Of a DNA stretch of 56,641 nt, positions 17,810 to 27,000 are shown in pieces. The stretch comes from Pauljensenia sp902373545 (lineage in GTDB: Bacteria; Actinomycetota; Actinomycetes; Actinomycetales; Actinomycetaceae). The stretch lies in assembly GCF_041432775.1 (NCBI RefSeq), contig NZ_JAPWAG010000015.1:1-56641 (forward strand), given 5' to 3'. Each line of letters begins with the position of its first letter. The stretch's first letter is position 1. The position numbers and the translations under genes were made by a program. The notes beneath the pieces were generated by a model. It did no database searches, was not told the DNA's origin, and saw only the letters and a program-made list of their open reading frames with translations.

Positions 17810-18475
17810 TTACTCCTTGTCGGAAGCGGCGCGGCGCTTGCCGATCATCTCGATGATGACGGGCAGGACCGACGCGAGGATGATGACCGCCAGGATGACC
17901 GTCAGGTTGTCGTGCACGAAGGGCACGTTGCCCAGGAGCGCACCGACCAGGATGAAGCCAGCGCCCCAGATGCTTGCGCCCAGCGTGTTGAACAGCAGGA
18001 ACTTGGGGTAGGGGTAGCGGGCCATGCCGGCGGCGATCGGGATGAAGGTGCGCACGAAGGGGATGAAGCGCCCGATGACGAGGGAGCGACCGCCGTAGTT
18101 CGTGAAGTAGTGCTCAGCCTTCTCCAGGTGCTCGGTCTTGAGGAAGCGCGCGTCCGGCTTGAAGAAGCGGCGTCCCCACTTGGCACCCAGGAAGTAGCCG
18201 ATCTGAGCACCCACGAAGGCGGCAATCACGACCAGGAGGATCAGGGTCGGCAGGTGAATACCGAGCTTGTCGTGCAGCAGGCCGGCGGTGAAGAGCAGCG
18301 ACTCGCCCGGAAGGACCGGGAACAGGACACCCGACTCGATAAGAACAATGAGCATCGTGCCCCACAGGACCCACGGACCCATCGCGTCAAGAAGGGTCTC
18401 AGGATTCTTAAACCACTCGATAACTGTGTGAAGCATCGACGGATCCGATGCTGACGCGAGTGTCAACCAGGTCAC
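17810..18475 (-). CDS. DedA/SNARE-associated family membrane protein
   Basis: This 221-residue membrane protein has the DedA signature: LIESGVLFPVLPGESLLFTAGLL, then GAQIGYFLGAKWGRRFF, and the conserved FIPFVRTFIPIAAGMARYPYPKFLLFN near residue 140. Recent work on DedA proteins assigns lipid-carrier (undecaprenyl phosphate or phospholipid) flipping to some members. Position before the DUF6541 gene agrees with a role in envelope assembly. The start is a GTG at 18475; an in-frame ATG at about 18435 (MLHTVIEWF) is also possible. Confidence 0.88.
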   Translation of the reverse strand: MTWLTLASASDPSMLHTVIEWFKNPETLLDAMGPWVLWGTMLIVLIESGVLFPVLPGESLLFTAGLLHDKLGIHLPTLILLVVIAAFVGAQIGYFLGAKWGRRFFKPDARFLKTEHLEKAEHYFTNYGGRSLVIGRFIPFVRTFIPIAAGMARYPYPKFLLFNTLGASIWGAGFILVGALLGNVPFVHDNLTVILAVIILASVLPVIIEMIGKRRAASDKE

Positions 18476-18540
18476 GATAAGGCCCTTTTCTGCCGGGAAT
18501 GTGTCCCCCTAACCCTACCTTTCTTGACCGCGAATATAGG

Positions 18541-21500
18541 ATGGTCAACATGAGGAAGCGCAAGGAGTCACACGACGGCCCCCCGGCCGCCGGTACGAAC
18601 ATCCTGTTCGTCCCCTCGTCCGCCGAGGATCCGACCTCGCTAGGGGTCGATGATCTGATGGGCATGATTAACGAGGCCGGGGCATCGTCAGCCCCTGCCC
18701 AGCCGCAGGAGATTCCCCCGTCTGAAGCCAAAACCGAGATCATCGACGCCGTCGTCGCACCCTCCGTTTCCACGCGCGGATCCGCCACTCCCCCCAGCTT
18801 CGCTCCCACCGCCGTGATTGTGCCAGAGTCGGCCATGGCCTCCCCCGTCGTCGTTAAGAACACGCTGGAGACGCCCGCACCCCCTCCCGAGGCCTCGTCG
18901 ATCGTGAACGCGCCCGCACCTCCCCCGGCACCCGAACCCGAGGACAACGCTCCCCCGGCCCCCGACGCCACAGACGCCATGGTTCCTGAGCCCCCGCTTC
19001 CCCCCGACACGCCCGAGGCCAGCTCCGCCCCGGCCGACAACGACGCGCAGGCTTCCTCCGACGCACCCGACCCCGCCGACTCACCCGCTCCGGACGACAG
19101 CGCTGACGCCGAGGCCCCCGCCTTCACCTCCACCGACGACGCGGAACCCGAGACCGCCCCCGCACCCGAGCCGACCGACTCCACCGACGCGGCCGAGACG
19201 ACCGGCGCGCAGGCAACCACGGCCTCGGACGTGGTGGCACGAGCCAAGAGCGGCGAGGTCGCCCTGCCCGTCCCCGCGCGCAGGCTGCGCCTGCCCCGCC
19301 CCGCCTACATTGCCGACCGCATCTTCACGATGCGGCGCAGGCGCGAGGACGTCGTCGACGTCGTCATCTCGATCCTTGCGATCCTCGTCATCTGGACCAT
19401 CGGAACCGTCGCCAGCGCCACCACGCGCGGCGTCACCATGGACGTCCTGCAATTCCAACTCATCCGCCAGATTCTGATCCTGCCCGTCAACCTGGTCGAG
19501 GGCCTCATCATCCTGATCGCACCGATCCTGGTGATCATCTCCCTCGCGCTGCGCAAACGCCTGCACACCATCATCCAGGTCATCGTCACGAGCATCGTCG
19601 CAGCCCTCGGCGGCTGGGTCATCGCTATCCTCACCGGACTGCTGCCCGCCTACCTCACGATCCCCCTGAGCGTCGACCGGCTCATCGCCACGCAGGGCTA
19701 CAAGAGTGGCTTCGTGATCGCCATCAACCTGGTGATCGTCACACTGTGCGCCATGTTCACCTCCGCCGGCGAAGCCCAGTCCATGCGAGCCATTCGCTGG
19801 GGCTGGACGGGCGTGTGGATCATTCTCATTCTGGGCGTCCTGCGCTCCTCCATGACCCTGCCCGTCGCCTTCATCTCCGTGTTCCTCGGCCGCGCGTTCG
19901 GGTCCGGGTCACGCTGGATCATGGGCTACGACGACCAGAGAGCCAAGGGAACCGCCCTCGTCGAGGCACTCCTCGGCATCGGCATCACGCCCTCGAGGAT
20001 CGTGCGCACCGACCTGGACACCAGCACCGAACCGCTGTCGACCTGGGCCGTCGCCGAGAACGCGCGCGGACGCCTCGCCCAGGTGCCCGCCGATCTGGGC
20101 GACATGGGCATCACCGTCACGCGCCGCCCCGACCCCGACCACAACCGCCACTACCAGGTGTGGAGTGACACCGGGTTGGCCTACGAGCTCATCGTCATGG
20201 ACCCCGGCCAGGAGCTGACCGGCACCCTCCTCGAAATGTGGAACAACCTGCGCCTGCGCGGCATCAGCCGCTGGGTCTCCCCCTCCCTCAAGGCACAGGC
20301 CGAGCGCTCCTCGTTCACGACCCTGCAGGCCCTGCGCGCCGGCGTCTTCACGCAGGAACCCATCGCGATCGCCTCGGCGAACGACTCGATCATCATGGTG
20401 CTCTCCGCGCTCCCGCCGACCACTCCCCTGACGGAACTGGGTGAGCAGGTCACGGACGAGGTCTTGGATCGCGCGTGGGAACAGCTGCGGTACGCGCACA
20501 CGCGGGGTATTTCGCACCGCGCCCTCACGCCTGAGGCCGTCGTCGTTGACGCCTCCTCGGACGTGTGGCTGCTGGACTGGGATTCCGGCGAGGTCGCGAC
20601 AAGCGAGCTCAACCAGTCCATCGACATCGCTCAGATGCTGGTCCTCACCGCCCTGGCCGTCGGCCCTGAGCGCGCGCTTGAGGCGGGTCGCCGCTGCGTT
20701 GGCGACGAGACCCTCATCGCGTGCGCGCCCGTCATCCAGAAGCCGGTCCTGCCCGCATCCGTCAACCAGCTGCTGCGCCGCTCCGACCTGCTCAGTGACC
20801 TGCGCGCCGCCCTCGTGGGCGATTCCGAGGCAGAGACCGCCCCCACGGCCGACCTGCAACGCTTCCGTCCGCGCACGATCTTCACAATCGCGATCGCGTT
20901 CATCGCGGTCTTCATCGTCGTGTCCTCGCTCAACTTCAGCGACCTCGTCACGACGCTCAAGAGCGCAAACCCGTGGTGGATGGCCGCATCCGCCGTCCTG
21001 GCCTGCCTCATCTGGGTGGGGTCGGCCGTGCCGCTCATGGCCCTGTCCCCCGAGAAGCTGCACTTCCGTGACACGCTCATCGCGCAGGTGGCCGCCTCGA
21101 TCATCACGGTCGTCGCACCCGCCGGTGTGGGTCCAGCCGCCCTGAACCTGCGCTACCTGCGTAAGCGCCGTGTTCCCACCGCTGCCGCCGTCACCACGGT
21201 GACGCTCATGCAGATCTCGCAGGCGCTCATCACGATCATCCTGCTGCTGCTCGTCATGGTCAGCGCAGGCTCCTCCCTGTCCGTCTCTCTCCCCTACGGC
21301 ACGATCCTCGCGGTCGTCGCGGTCGTCATGCTCGCGGTCGGCGTCATCGTGGCCGTCCCGAAGGTACGCCGCTGGATCTGGGCGAAGATCCAACCGACGT
21401 GGCAGCAGGTCTACCCCCGCCTCCTGTGGATCATCGGCCAGCCTCGCCGCCTCGCCGCGGTCGTTGCTGGGAACCTGCTCATGAACATCGGCTACGTGGG

Positions 21501-21777
21501 CGCGTTCTGGACCGCCATGGTCGCCATGGGTGGCTCCCTGAACTTCTCGACGGTCGCGATCACCTACCTGACGGCCAACGCCGCAGGCTCCTTCATCCCC
21601 TCCCCGGGTGGTATCGGTACCGTCGAAACGGCCCTGACCTCGGGCCTGACGGTTGCGGGCGTTTCCTCCTCGGTCGCCATCGCCACGGCCCTGCTCTACC
21701 GTCTCGTCACCTTCTACGGGCGCATCCCGTTTGGCTGGCTGGCCATGAAGTACATGGAGAAGAAGGACCTGATCTGA
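18541..21777 (+). CDS. Large flippase-like protein with acidic N-terminus and kinase-like domain
   Basis: This protein is about 1078 residues from the ATG at 18541. Residues 1-235 form a low-complexity Pro/Ala/Asp/Glu region starting MVNMRKRKESHDGPP. Residues 270-450 hold about six membrane segments. Residues 450-760 are soluble and kinase-like: LRYAHTRGISHRALTPEAVVVD and VWLLDWDSGEV mirror the catalytic HRD and DFG regions, but with HRA and DWD in their place. Residues 775-1075 contain a second bundle of membrane segments ending in AGSFIPSPGGIGTVETALTSGL, the LPG_synthase_TM (UPF0104/AglD) flippase family. It is divergent from DedA. The dispersed 13-mer core lies in its N-terminal disordered part (18671-18683). 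Confidence 0.8.
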   Translation: MVNMRKRKESHDGPPAAGTNILFVPSSAEDPTSLGVDDLMGMINEAGASSAPAQPQEIPPSEAKTEIIDAVVAPSVSTRGSATPPSFAPTAVIVPESAMASPVVVKNTLETPAPPPEASSIVNAPAPPPAPEPEDNAPPAPDATDAMVPEPPLPPDTPEASSAPADNDAQASSDAPDPADSPAPDDSADAEAPAFTSTDDAEPETAPAPEPTDSTDAAETTGAQATTASDVVARAKSGEVALPVPARRLRLPRPAYIADRIFTMRRRREDVVDVVISILAILVIWTIGTVASATTRGVTMDVLQFQLIRQILILPVNLVEGLIILIAPILVIISLALRKRLHTIIQVIVTSIVAALGGWVIAILTGLLPAYLTIPLSVDRLIATQGYKSGFVIAINLVIVTLCAMFTSAGEAQSMRAIRWGWTGVWIILILGVLRSSMTLPVAFISVFLGRAFGSGSRWIMGYDDQRAKGTALVEALLGIGITPSRIVRTDLDTSTEPLSTWAVAENARGRLAQVPADLGDMGITVTRRPDPDHNRHYQVWSDTGLAYELIVMDPGQELTGTLLEMWNNLRLRGISRWVSPSLKAQAERSSFTTLQALRAGVFTQEPIAIASANDSIIMVLSALPPTTPLTELGEQVTDEVLDRAWEQLRYAHTRGISHRALTPEAVVVDASSDVWLLDWDSGEVATSELNQSIDIAQMLVLTALAVGPERALEAGRRCVGDETLIACAPVIQKPVLPASVNQLLRRSDLLSDLRAALVGDSEAETAPTADLQRFRPRTIFTIAIAFIAVFIVVSSLNFSDLVTTLKSANPWWMAASAVLACLIWVGSAVPLMALSPEKLHFRDTLIAQVAASIITVVAPAGVGPAALNLRYLRKRRVPTAAAVTTVTLMQISQALITIILLLLVMVSAGSSLSVSLPYGTILAVVAVVMLAVGVIVAVPKVRRWIWAKIQPTWQQVYPRLLWIIGQPRRLAAVVAGNLLMNIGYVGAFWTAMVAMGGSLNFSTVAITYLTANAAGSFIPSPGGIGTVETALTSGLTVAGVSSSVAIATALLYRLVTFYGRIPFGWLAMKYMEKKDLI

Positions 21778-21807
21778 CGCGCAGGCGTAGCCCCCTGGGC
21801 CCTTCCC

Positions 21808-21960
21808 TGCGCACGTTAACCCCACAGGTGGCAGTGTGGGCCCCTCCATGCGCACGTTAACCCCACAGGTGGAGCATGGGCACCCCTGCCCACGCTCCAC
21901 TAGTAGGGCCCAGCTGCGCAGAGACGGGTTAGTACGACCACCTATCGGGCCCAGCTGCCC
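21808..21960. repeat. Intergenic hairpin repeat element, copy B
   Basis: Two GCGCACGTTAACCCCACAGGTGG units are followed by GTGGAGCATGGGC (21869-21881) and GCCCACGCTCCAC (21888-21900), the same stem as copy A with a different loop, and then TAGGGCCCAGCTGCGCA and an inverted unit. Fragments of the same element occur at about 39724-39757. It follows the flippase gene directly and may end its transcript. Confidence 0.7.
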
Positions 21961-22107
21961 GCAGCACCGCGATCCGCCCGCCCGTTGCCGCACCAGCGCT
22001 TCGTGCGCCACCTAAGCGATCGGGGCCACCCATCGACGTGAGATACCGCGTTCCCGATCAATCGGGCGCCCCGAACCACCACACGCGCGCAAACAACAGG
22101 ATTACTT

Positions 22108-22146
22108 CTACTAACTTCAAATTTGGATCAAATTTGAAGTTAGTAG
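22108..22146. repeat. Perfect 18-bp A/T-rich inverted repeat
   Basis: CTACTAACTTCAAATTTG is followed by GAT and its exact reverse complement. It lies in an A/T-richer pocket next to the transposase fragment. It may be an insertion-related palindrome, a strong hairpin, or an operator left from a lost gene. Confidence 0.8.
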
Positions 22147-22190
22147 ACGATCTGTCGCACTACCGGATCTCCGCATCACATCTCGCCACA

Positions 22191-22328
22191 TCAGAGCCGC
22201 GGCGATACCAACACCTCACGCAACTCCTTAATGACGTGCTGGAGCAAGGAACGCATCAAATCTGGGGATGCCTGGGACAACGCCTCACCAAGCATGCCAG
22301 CAGGGTCAATAATATGAGGAGCGGTCAT
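22191..22328 (-). pseudogene. IS256-family transposase, N-terminal fragment
   Basis: Reading the minus strand from the ATG at 22328 gives MTAPHIIDPAGMLGEALSQA then SPDLMRSLLQHVIKELREVL, stopping after 45 residues. The first 37 residues match the start of mutator (IS256-family) transposases of about 400 residues; the rest of the enzyme is gone. The upstream 100 bp (to about 22440) looks like the matching left end of the element. It is an inactive remnant sitting at the edge of the protease array. The rest of 21961-22572 holds no gene. Confidence 0.75.
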
Positions 22329-22572
22329 CGTTGTGCCTCCACATCATTTCGAGTCAGAAGTAGAGAGCTTTCTCGAAGGATCACACGGTGACCGCACCCA
22401 TATCAAACGGGCCGACCACCACACGGTTACACCACTATGCGGGACGCTACTACGTACGGCTTCCTTCGCCAGTCACCCACGTTCCGATTCCCAGTGTCAC
22501 GTGCGCACAACGATGGCCGAGGCCGTGGCACGCACGCCACAAGCCTCACCACTGCGGGCACCCACACAACAA

Positions 22573-22609
22573 ACGAGGCCGCGACCGGAACACCCGGCCA
22601 CGGCCTCGT
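22573..22609 (-). terminator. Terminator of the secreted I9 protein
   Basis: ACGAGGCCGCGACCGG (22573-22588) and CCGGCCACGGCCTCGT (22594-22609) form a 16-bp stem with a 5-nt loop. The two non-Watson-Crick positions become G-U pairs only in the minus-strand RNA, so the hairpin is built for that strand. A U-rich TTTGTT follows. It contains the GGCCTCGT core of the dispersed motif. Confidence 0.8.
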
Positions 22610-22634
22610 CAATGGCGCTCACACTAGGACGGGC

Positions 22635-23033
22635 CTACCACAGGCGATTCGAGCGCACGTAGTAGGCCGACTGGACGCCACTGACGCCCCTGATCACGTC
22701 GATAGACCCGGCGGGCACGCTCAGCCCGAAACCCTGCACGACGTACCCGTACTCGTACTCGACCGTGACGGGCTCGCCGGGGAAGAACTCGGCCACGGCT
22801 TCCCTGATCGACGCAAGAACGGTCGCACGGTCGGCGCCCTCCTCAAGGCGCACGACAACCTCGACGCTCTCAGAGGGTCGGTACCAACTTCCAACCATGG
22901 CCGCCTGGACGCCCGCCGCCTGCGTCACTCCCACCTGAGCCGCGGGCGAGGCCATGGCGACCGAGGGACTTGCGACCGCGAGCGCGCACCCCACGACGCA
23001 CGACAGGACGATAGACGACTTCTTCAATGACAT
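22635..23033 (-). CDS. Small secreted stand-alone inhibitor I9 (subtilase propeptide) protein
   Basis: This 132-residue protein has a signal peptide (MSLKKSSIVLSCVVGCALAV, cleavage probably after ASPSVAMA) and then one peptidase-inhibitor I9 domain (residues about 55-125): VEVVVRLEEGADRATVLASI, GFGLSVPAGSIDVIRGVSGV. That domain is clearly homologous to the propeptides of the four subtilases downstream in coordinates, but no catalytic domain follows. Free I9 proteins are known as subtilase inhibitors or folding helpers (for example yeast Pbi2), so it may regulate the neighbouring enzymes in trans outside the cell. It has its own GAGGAG site, promoter-like TTGTCA/TACGGT upstream and terminator. 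It could also be a decayed protease copy, but the ORF and signals are intact. Confidence 0.75.
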   Translation of the reverse strand: MSLKKSSIVLSCVVGCALAVASPSVAMASPAAQVGVTQAAGVQAAMVGSWYRPSESVEVVVRLEEGADRATVLASIREAVAEFFPGEPVTVEYEYGYVVQGFGLSVPAGSIDVIRGVSGVQSAYYVRSNRLW

Positions 23034-23247
23034 GATGTGCTCCTCTATGGTTATGGGTGACCACGTGGGAACGCAGCGGCGCGCCCCTGTCAGCTCCGGG
23101 ATAACCGTAGCACAAGAACGTATCTGACAAACCCCTTTTTACTGCTATACAGCCGGTAAGTTCGGCGTGTACAACTCCTAGTCTTGTTTCTTCGTGCGAC
23201 GGATATCCGTGCGGGCCGGCTGGCACGACCAGACGCCAGACAACAAG

Positions 23248-23282
23248 CGAGGCCGCGATCGGATAACCCGACCACGGCCTCG
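23248..23282 (-). terminator. Terminator of the I9 lipoprotein gene
   Basis: CGAGGCCGCGATCGG and CCGACCACGGCCTCG form a 15-bp stem with a 5-nt loop. As in the paralogous terminator at 22573, the two mismatches are G-U pairs only in the minus-strand RNA. Similarity between the two terminators shows that the two I9 genes were duplicated with their 3' ends. Confidence 0.75.
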
Positions 23283-23295
23283 TCGCGCGGGGGCT

Positions 23296-23832
23296 TTACT
23301 GCACCCGCATCTCGCCATCGAGGTACGCGGACTCTACGCCGTTCGCGCCCCGAATCGCCTCCAGCGCCCCGGCGGGAGCACGCAGCGACCACCCCTGAAG
23401 GGCGTTCACGTATTCGCGCTCAACCTCGACGGACTCGCCCGGGAAGGCGGCGGCCACGGCCTTATTGATCGAGGCGAGGGTCGCCGCGCGGTCGGCCCCC
23501 TCCTCAAGGACGACGACGAAGACGGCGGGGCCGGTGGCTTCCACGTCGCCGGCGGAGTCGGCCGGGCCGCTCTGCGCGCCCGGGCCGCTCTGCCCGTCCC
23601 TGGACGTCAGCGCGTTGTCAACGTCGCCCACGGGCAGGGTCGGGGCAGCAGACCCGGGGCCCGACTGAGCGCCTGACTGAGCGCCTGACTGAGCGCCTGA
23701 CTGGACGGCTGAGGGCGACGAATCGACAACCGGGTCGGACTGGGGGGCGGGGGCCGGGGAGGAACAGCTCGCGACCGCGAGCGCGCACGTGCCGACGCCT
23801 GCCATCAGGGCAGCGGGTTTCTTCATGGACAT
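23296..23832 (-). CDS. Stand-alone inhibitor I9 lipoprotein
   Basis: This 178-residue protein has a lipoprotein signal: MSMKKPAALMAGVGTCALAV followed by ASC with a VASC lipobox, so it should be lipid-anchored on the outer face of the membrane. A flexible Ser/Gln/Gly region with the repeat QSGAQSGAQSGAQSG follows, then LPVGDVDNALTSRDGQ, a linker shared with the subtilases, and a C-terminal I9 domain (residues about 100-175: EEGADRAATLASINKAVAAA, WSLRAPAGALEAIRGANGV). There is no protease domain. A GGAGGAG site precedes the ATG at 23832; a further ATG at 23850 overlaps that site and is not used. The promoter region TGAGGTATGTT is shared with the first subtilase gene. It may hold an inhibitor or chaperone at the cell surface. 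Confidence 0.78.
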   Translation of the reverse strand: MSMKKPAALMAGVGTCALAVASCSSPAPAPQSDPVVDSSPSAVQSGAQSGAQSGAQSGPGSAAPTLPVGDVDNALTSRDGQSGPGAQSGPADSAGDVEATGPAVFVVVLEEGADRAATLASINKAVAAAFPGESVEVEREYVNALQGWSLRAPAGALEAIRGANGVESAYLDGEMRVQ

Positions 23833-23959
23833 GGGGTGCTCCTCCGTCATTCTGGGCGGCTACCTCGGGCCTTGGATCCCTGCGTTATGTTGGCCGCCTC
23901 GCCCAACATACCTCAGTCGCGCGTCGGCTCGCTGGAGTGCCCGCGATGAGGAGAGGGGA

Positions 23960-24030
23960 ACGAGGCCGGGGCGCGCATACGGGAGGGCCCGGGAACTCTC
24001 GCGGGGAGCGTTCCCGGGCCCAGGCCTCGT
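23960..24030 (-). terminator. Double-stem terminator of subtilase A
   Basis: An inner stem GGGCCCGGGAAC (23985-23996) and GTTCCCGGGCCC (24010-24021) is flanked by an outer pair ACGAGGCC (23960-23967) and GGCCTCGT (24023-24030). The outer left arm is part of a full ACGAGGCCGGGGC copy of the dispersed motif. Confidence 0.8.
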
Positions 24031-24052
24031 GAATCGGAAGGGACAGACAGGC

Positions 24053-27000
24053 TTAGCGCTGCCAGACTCCCGACTCATCGAAGGTGTAGACGCGTCCGTT
24101 GATCGTGTGCGTGCCGGTGAACATGGCGCCATCAGGTCCCAGGTAGTACCAGGCGCCGTCCAGGTTCAGCCAGCCGGTGCGCATCGAACCCGAGGAGTTC
24201 AGGTAGTACCACGAGCCGCCGACCTGCACCCAGCCGGTGTGCATGTCGCCCGAGTCGCCCAGGTAGTACCAGGAACCGCGGTCGAAGAACCAGCCGGTGG
24301 CCATGGTCTTCGTGGCGGGATCCAGGTAGTACCAGGAGCCACCATCGCGCACCCAGCCGCCCACGAGAGCGCCCTCGGAGTCGGCGTACACCCACTGGCC
24401 ATCAACGCGCTTGAGGAAGCCGGTCATCATGTAGCCGGATGGTCCGAACTGGTAGTCGGAGCCGTTGATCGTGAACCACCCTGACGTCAGGTAGTCGGTG
24501 CCGTTGGCACACACGTACCACCAGCCCACGGCATCCTTGGCCCAGTGACCGCCGGCGGGGTCGGTGCAGGGCAGCTTGACGCCCTCGTTGCCGGTGGGCA
24601 GGTCGACCGTCTTGGGTTCGGAGTGGTTCAGGCCGTAGTCCCAGGCGAGCAGGTACGGGTGGGCGATAACCTCGCCGGAGCCGCCCTGGTCGGTCCAGGC
24701 CTGGGAGAGCTCGGACATGGGGATCTCGAACTCGTAGCGGTACCTGCCGTCGTCGCCCTTGACACCGTCGGTGTCAGAGAAGACGTGGCGGTAGAACCAC
24801 AGGCCGTCGGCCGGGTCGTGCAGGTCGATGCCGGCCAGGGGCTTGTTGTCGGTGACCGTGACGAGCAGGCGGGCGTTGCCGCCCTCCTCCGTGTACTCCA
24901 GGTTGGCGACCTCGGGCGCGGCCGTGTCGATGCTGAAGTTGTACGAGATCGACTGCTCGGCCTGCGAGGGCCCGTCGTTGTGCGCAGAGAGCGTCAGCGT
25001 GTAGTCGCCGTCGGGCAGGTTCTTGTACGCGTCGGAGCGCAGGTCCAGGGTCGTGGGCTCGTGGCCGTCCTCGACCCAGGTCATCTTGCCGGTGCTGGGG
25101 TTGACGCCGGACTTCCAGACCTGGTGGGTCACGTACGAGGCGACGGATTCACCGGCGGCGTTCGCGTACACGGTGTTGAGCGTGTGGACGCTGCGCAGGG
25201 TGCCGGTGCGCGGTTCGAGGACCGTGGGAGCGCCCGAGGCCTCGGCGCGGGAGAGGACGTAGCGGTCAGCCTTGGGCGTGCCGGTGCGCGCGTCGGCCTT
25301 GACCAGGGGGTTGTATCCCAGCAGCTGGCCCGTGGTGCCGTTGTAGATGCCCGAGGCCAGGGTGTGCGCTCCCCCGTCGGAGGCGAGGGCGTCGAAGATG
25401 GGGGCCTTGCCCCAGTCGCCGTAGAAGCCCATGTAGGGCACGGTCAGGTCGGGCTGTCCGTCAGTCTTCGAGGTGAGGCGCACGAAGCCGTCGAGGAACG
25501 TGCCGTTGGGCGCATTCTGCGCGACGTAGGAGTCGAAGGCGGCGCCAGGCGTGACGTCCACGCCCACGGTTGCCTCGCCCGAGGCGGGGACGGTGATGGT
25601 CGCGCCTTCGCCGGTGCCGCTCACGGCCGCGCCGGAGTAGGCGATGTCCACGCCCTTGCCTCGCCAGTCGGAGGAGTGGCCGGTGAAGAACCCATCCTCA
25701 ACGATCTCGGAGAGCGCCTGCGTGTTCAGGGCGTAGGTGGCCTCGACGCCGGAGAGGTTGTGGAGGGTGACGTCGAAGTGCCATCCCTTGGTCCCATCCC
25801 CCAGGTCGGCCTTGGGTCGGGAGGACTCGGGAGCACCCTTCACGGTCGGGTACACGGACGAGGTCGTGGCAGCCAGGACGTTCGTCAAACCCGAGCCCTG
25901 CTTGCGCGGGGAGTACGGGTCGCCGGTGTCCTGGAGCGGGTCGGCGATGGGAGCGGCCGTGCCCATGATGAGGTTCTGGACGACGTCAACCTTCTCGCGC
26001 GCACTCATCGAGGCGAACAGCGGATCATTCTGGACGCGCTGCAGGACGACCGCGCTCACGCCCGCCATCTGCGGGGTCGCCATCGACGTGCCGGACATGA
26101 ACTCGTAGGTGCCTCCGGGCACCGAGGAGTAGATGTTGCCGCCGGGTGCGGCGACCTCGGGCTTGAGGCGCAGGTCGGGGGTGACGCCCCAGGAGGAGAA
26201 GCTCGACATGGAGTACTTCGAGCTGGGTGCGACGACCTTGCCGGGGGCGACACTCAGGTGATGGTCGGCGGCGGCCAGCATGGCCTCGCCGTCCGCCTGC
26301 GAAATGAATGCGGCGGGCACGCCGTTCGTCGCCAGGCTCATGACGACGAGGGAGTCACCGGGAACGTTGTTGTAGACGATGAAGCCGGCGGGCTTGGAGC
26401 CTGCGATGTTGTCGAACTTGGTCTGGAAGGTGAGGGAGCCTCGCTTGACCAGCACGATCTTTCCGGCCAGGCCCTCAGGGTACTTGGCCTTGAGCGCGGC
26501 GCCGTCCTCGGCCGAACCGATACCGCCGTCGACATATTCGAAGGGGCCGCCGGTCAGGTCGGACAGGTCGGGCATCTTCTGACCGTCAGCGCCACCGGCC
26601 CGCTGGAAGGGAATGTCGCGGTCGCCGACGGTGAACGCGCTGTGCGCCAGCGAGTTATCGACGGAGGCGACGGAGACCACGGAGGAGTAGGTCGCTGGCT
26701 CGCACTGGGTGGAGGAGTCCGGGTCGGACGCGAAGGGCAGGTTCTTGCCGGAGGTATTGCCGTATCCGGCCGTGTAGTGGTTGCCGGCTGCCGCGTTGAC
26801 GGTCACGCCCACGTCCTGCAGGCTCTTGAAGACGGTCGCGTAGACCGAGTCGGCCTCGTTGTCCATGCCTCCGAGCTGGCCGAGCGACAGGTTGACGACG
26901 TCGGGGTGCAGGATCACCATGTCGTCGAGTGCGGCGAGCAGCCCGGAATCGGTGATGTCGCCCTCGACGCTGCGCGCGACCTTGGCGACGATGATCTGCG

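Noticed and set aside
22340..22560. A possible small gene upstream of the transposase remnant
   Set aside because: The open frames are short, lack ribosome-binding sites and match only the expected end of the insertion element.
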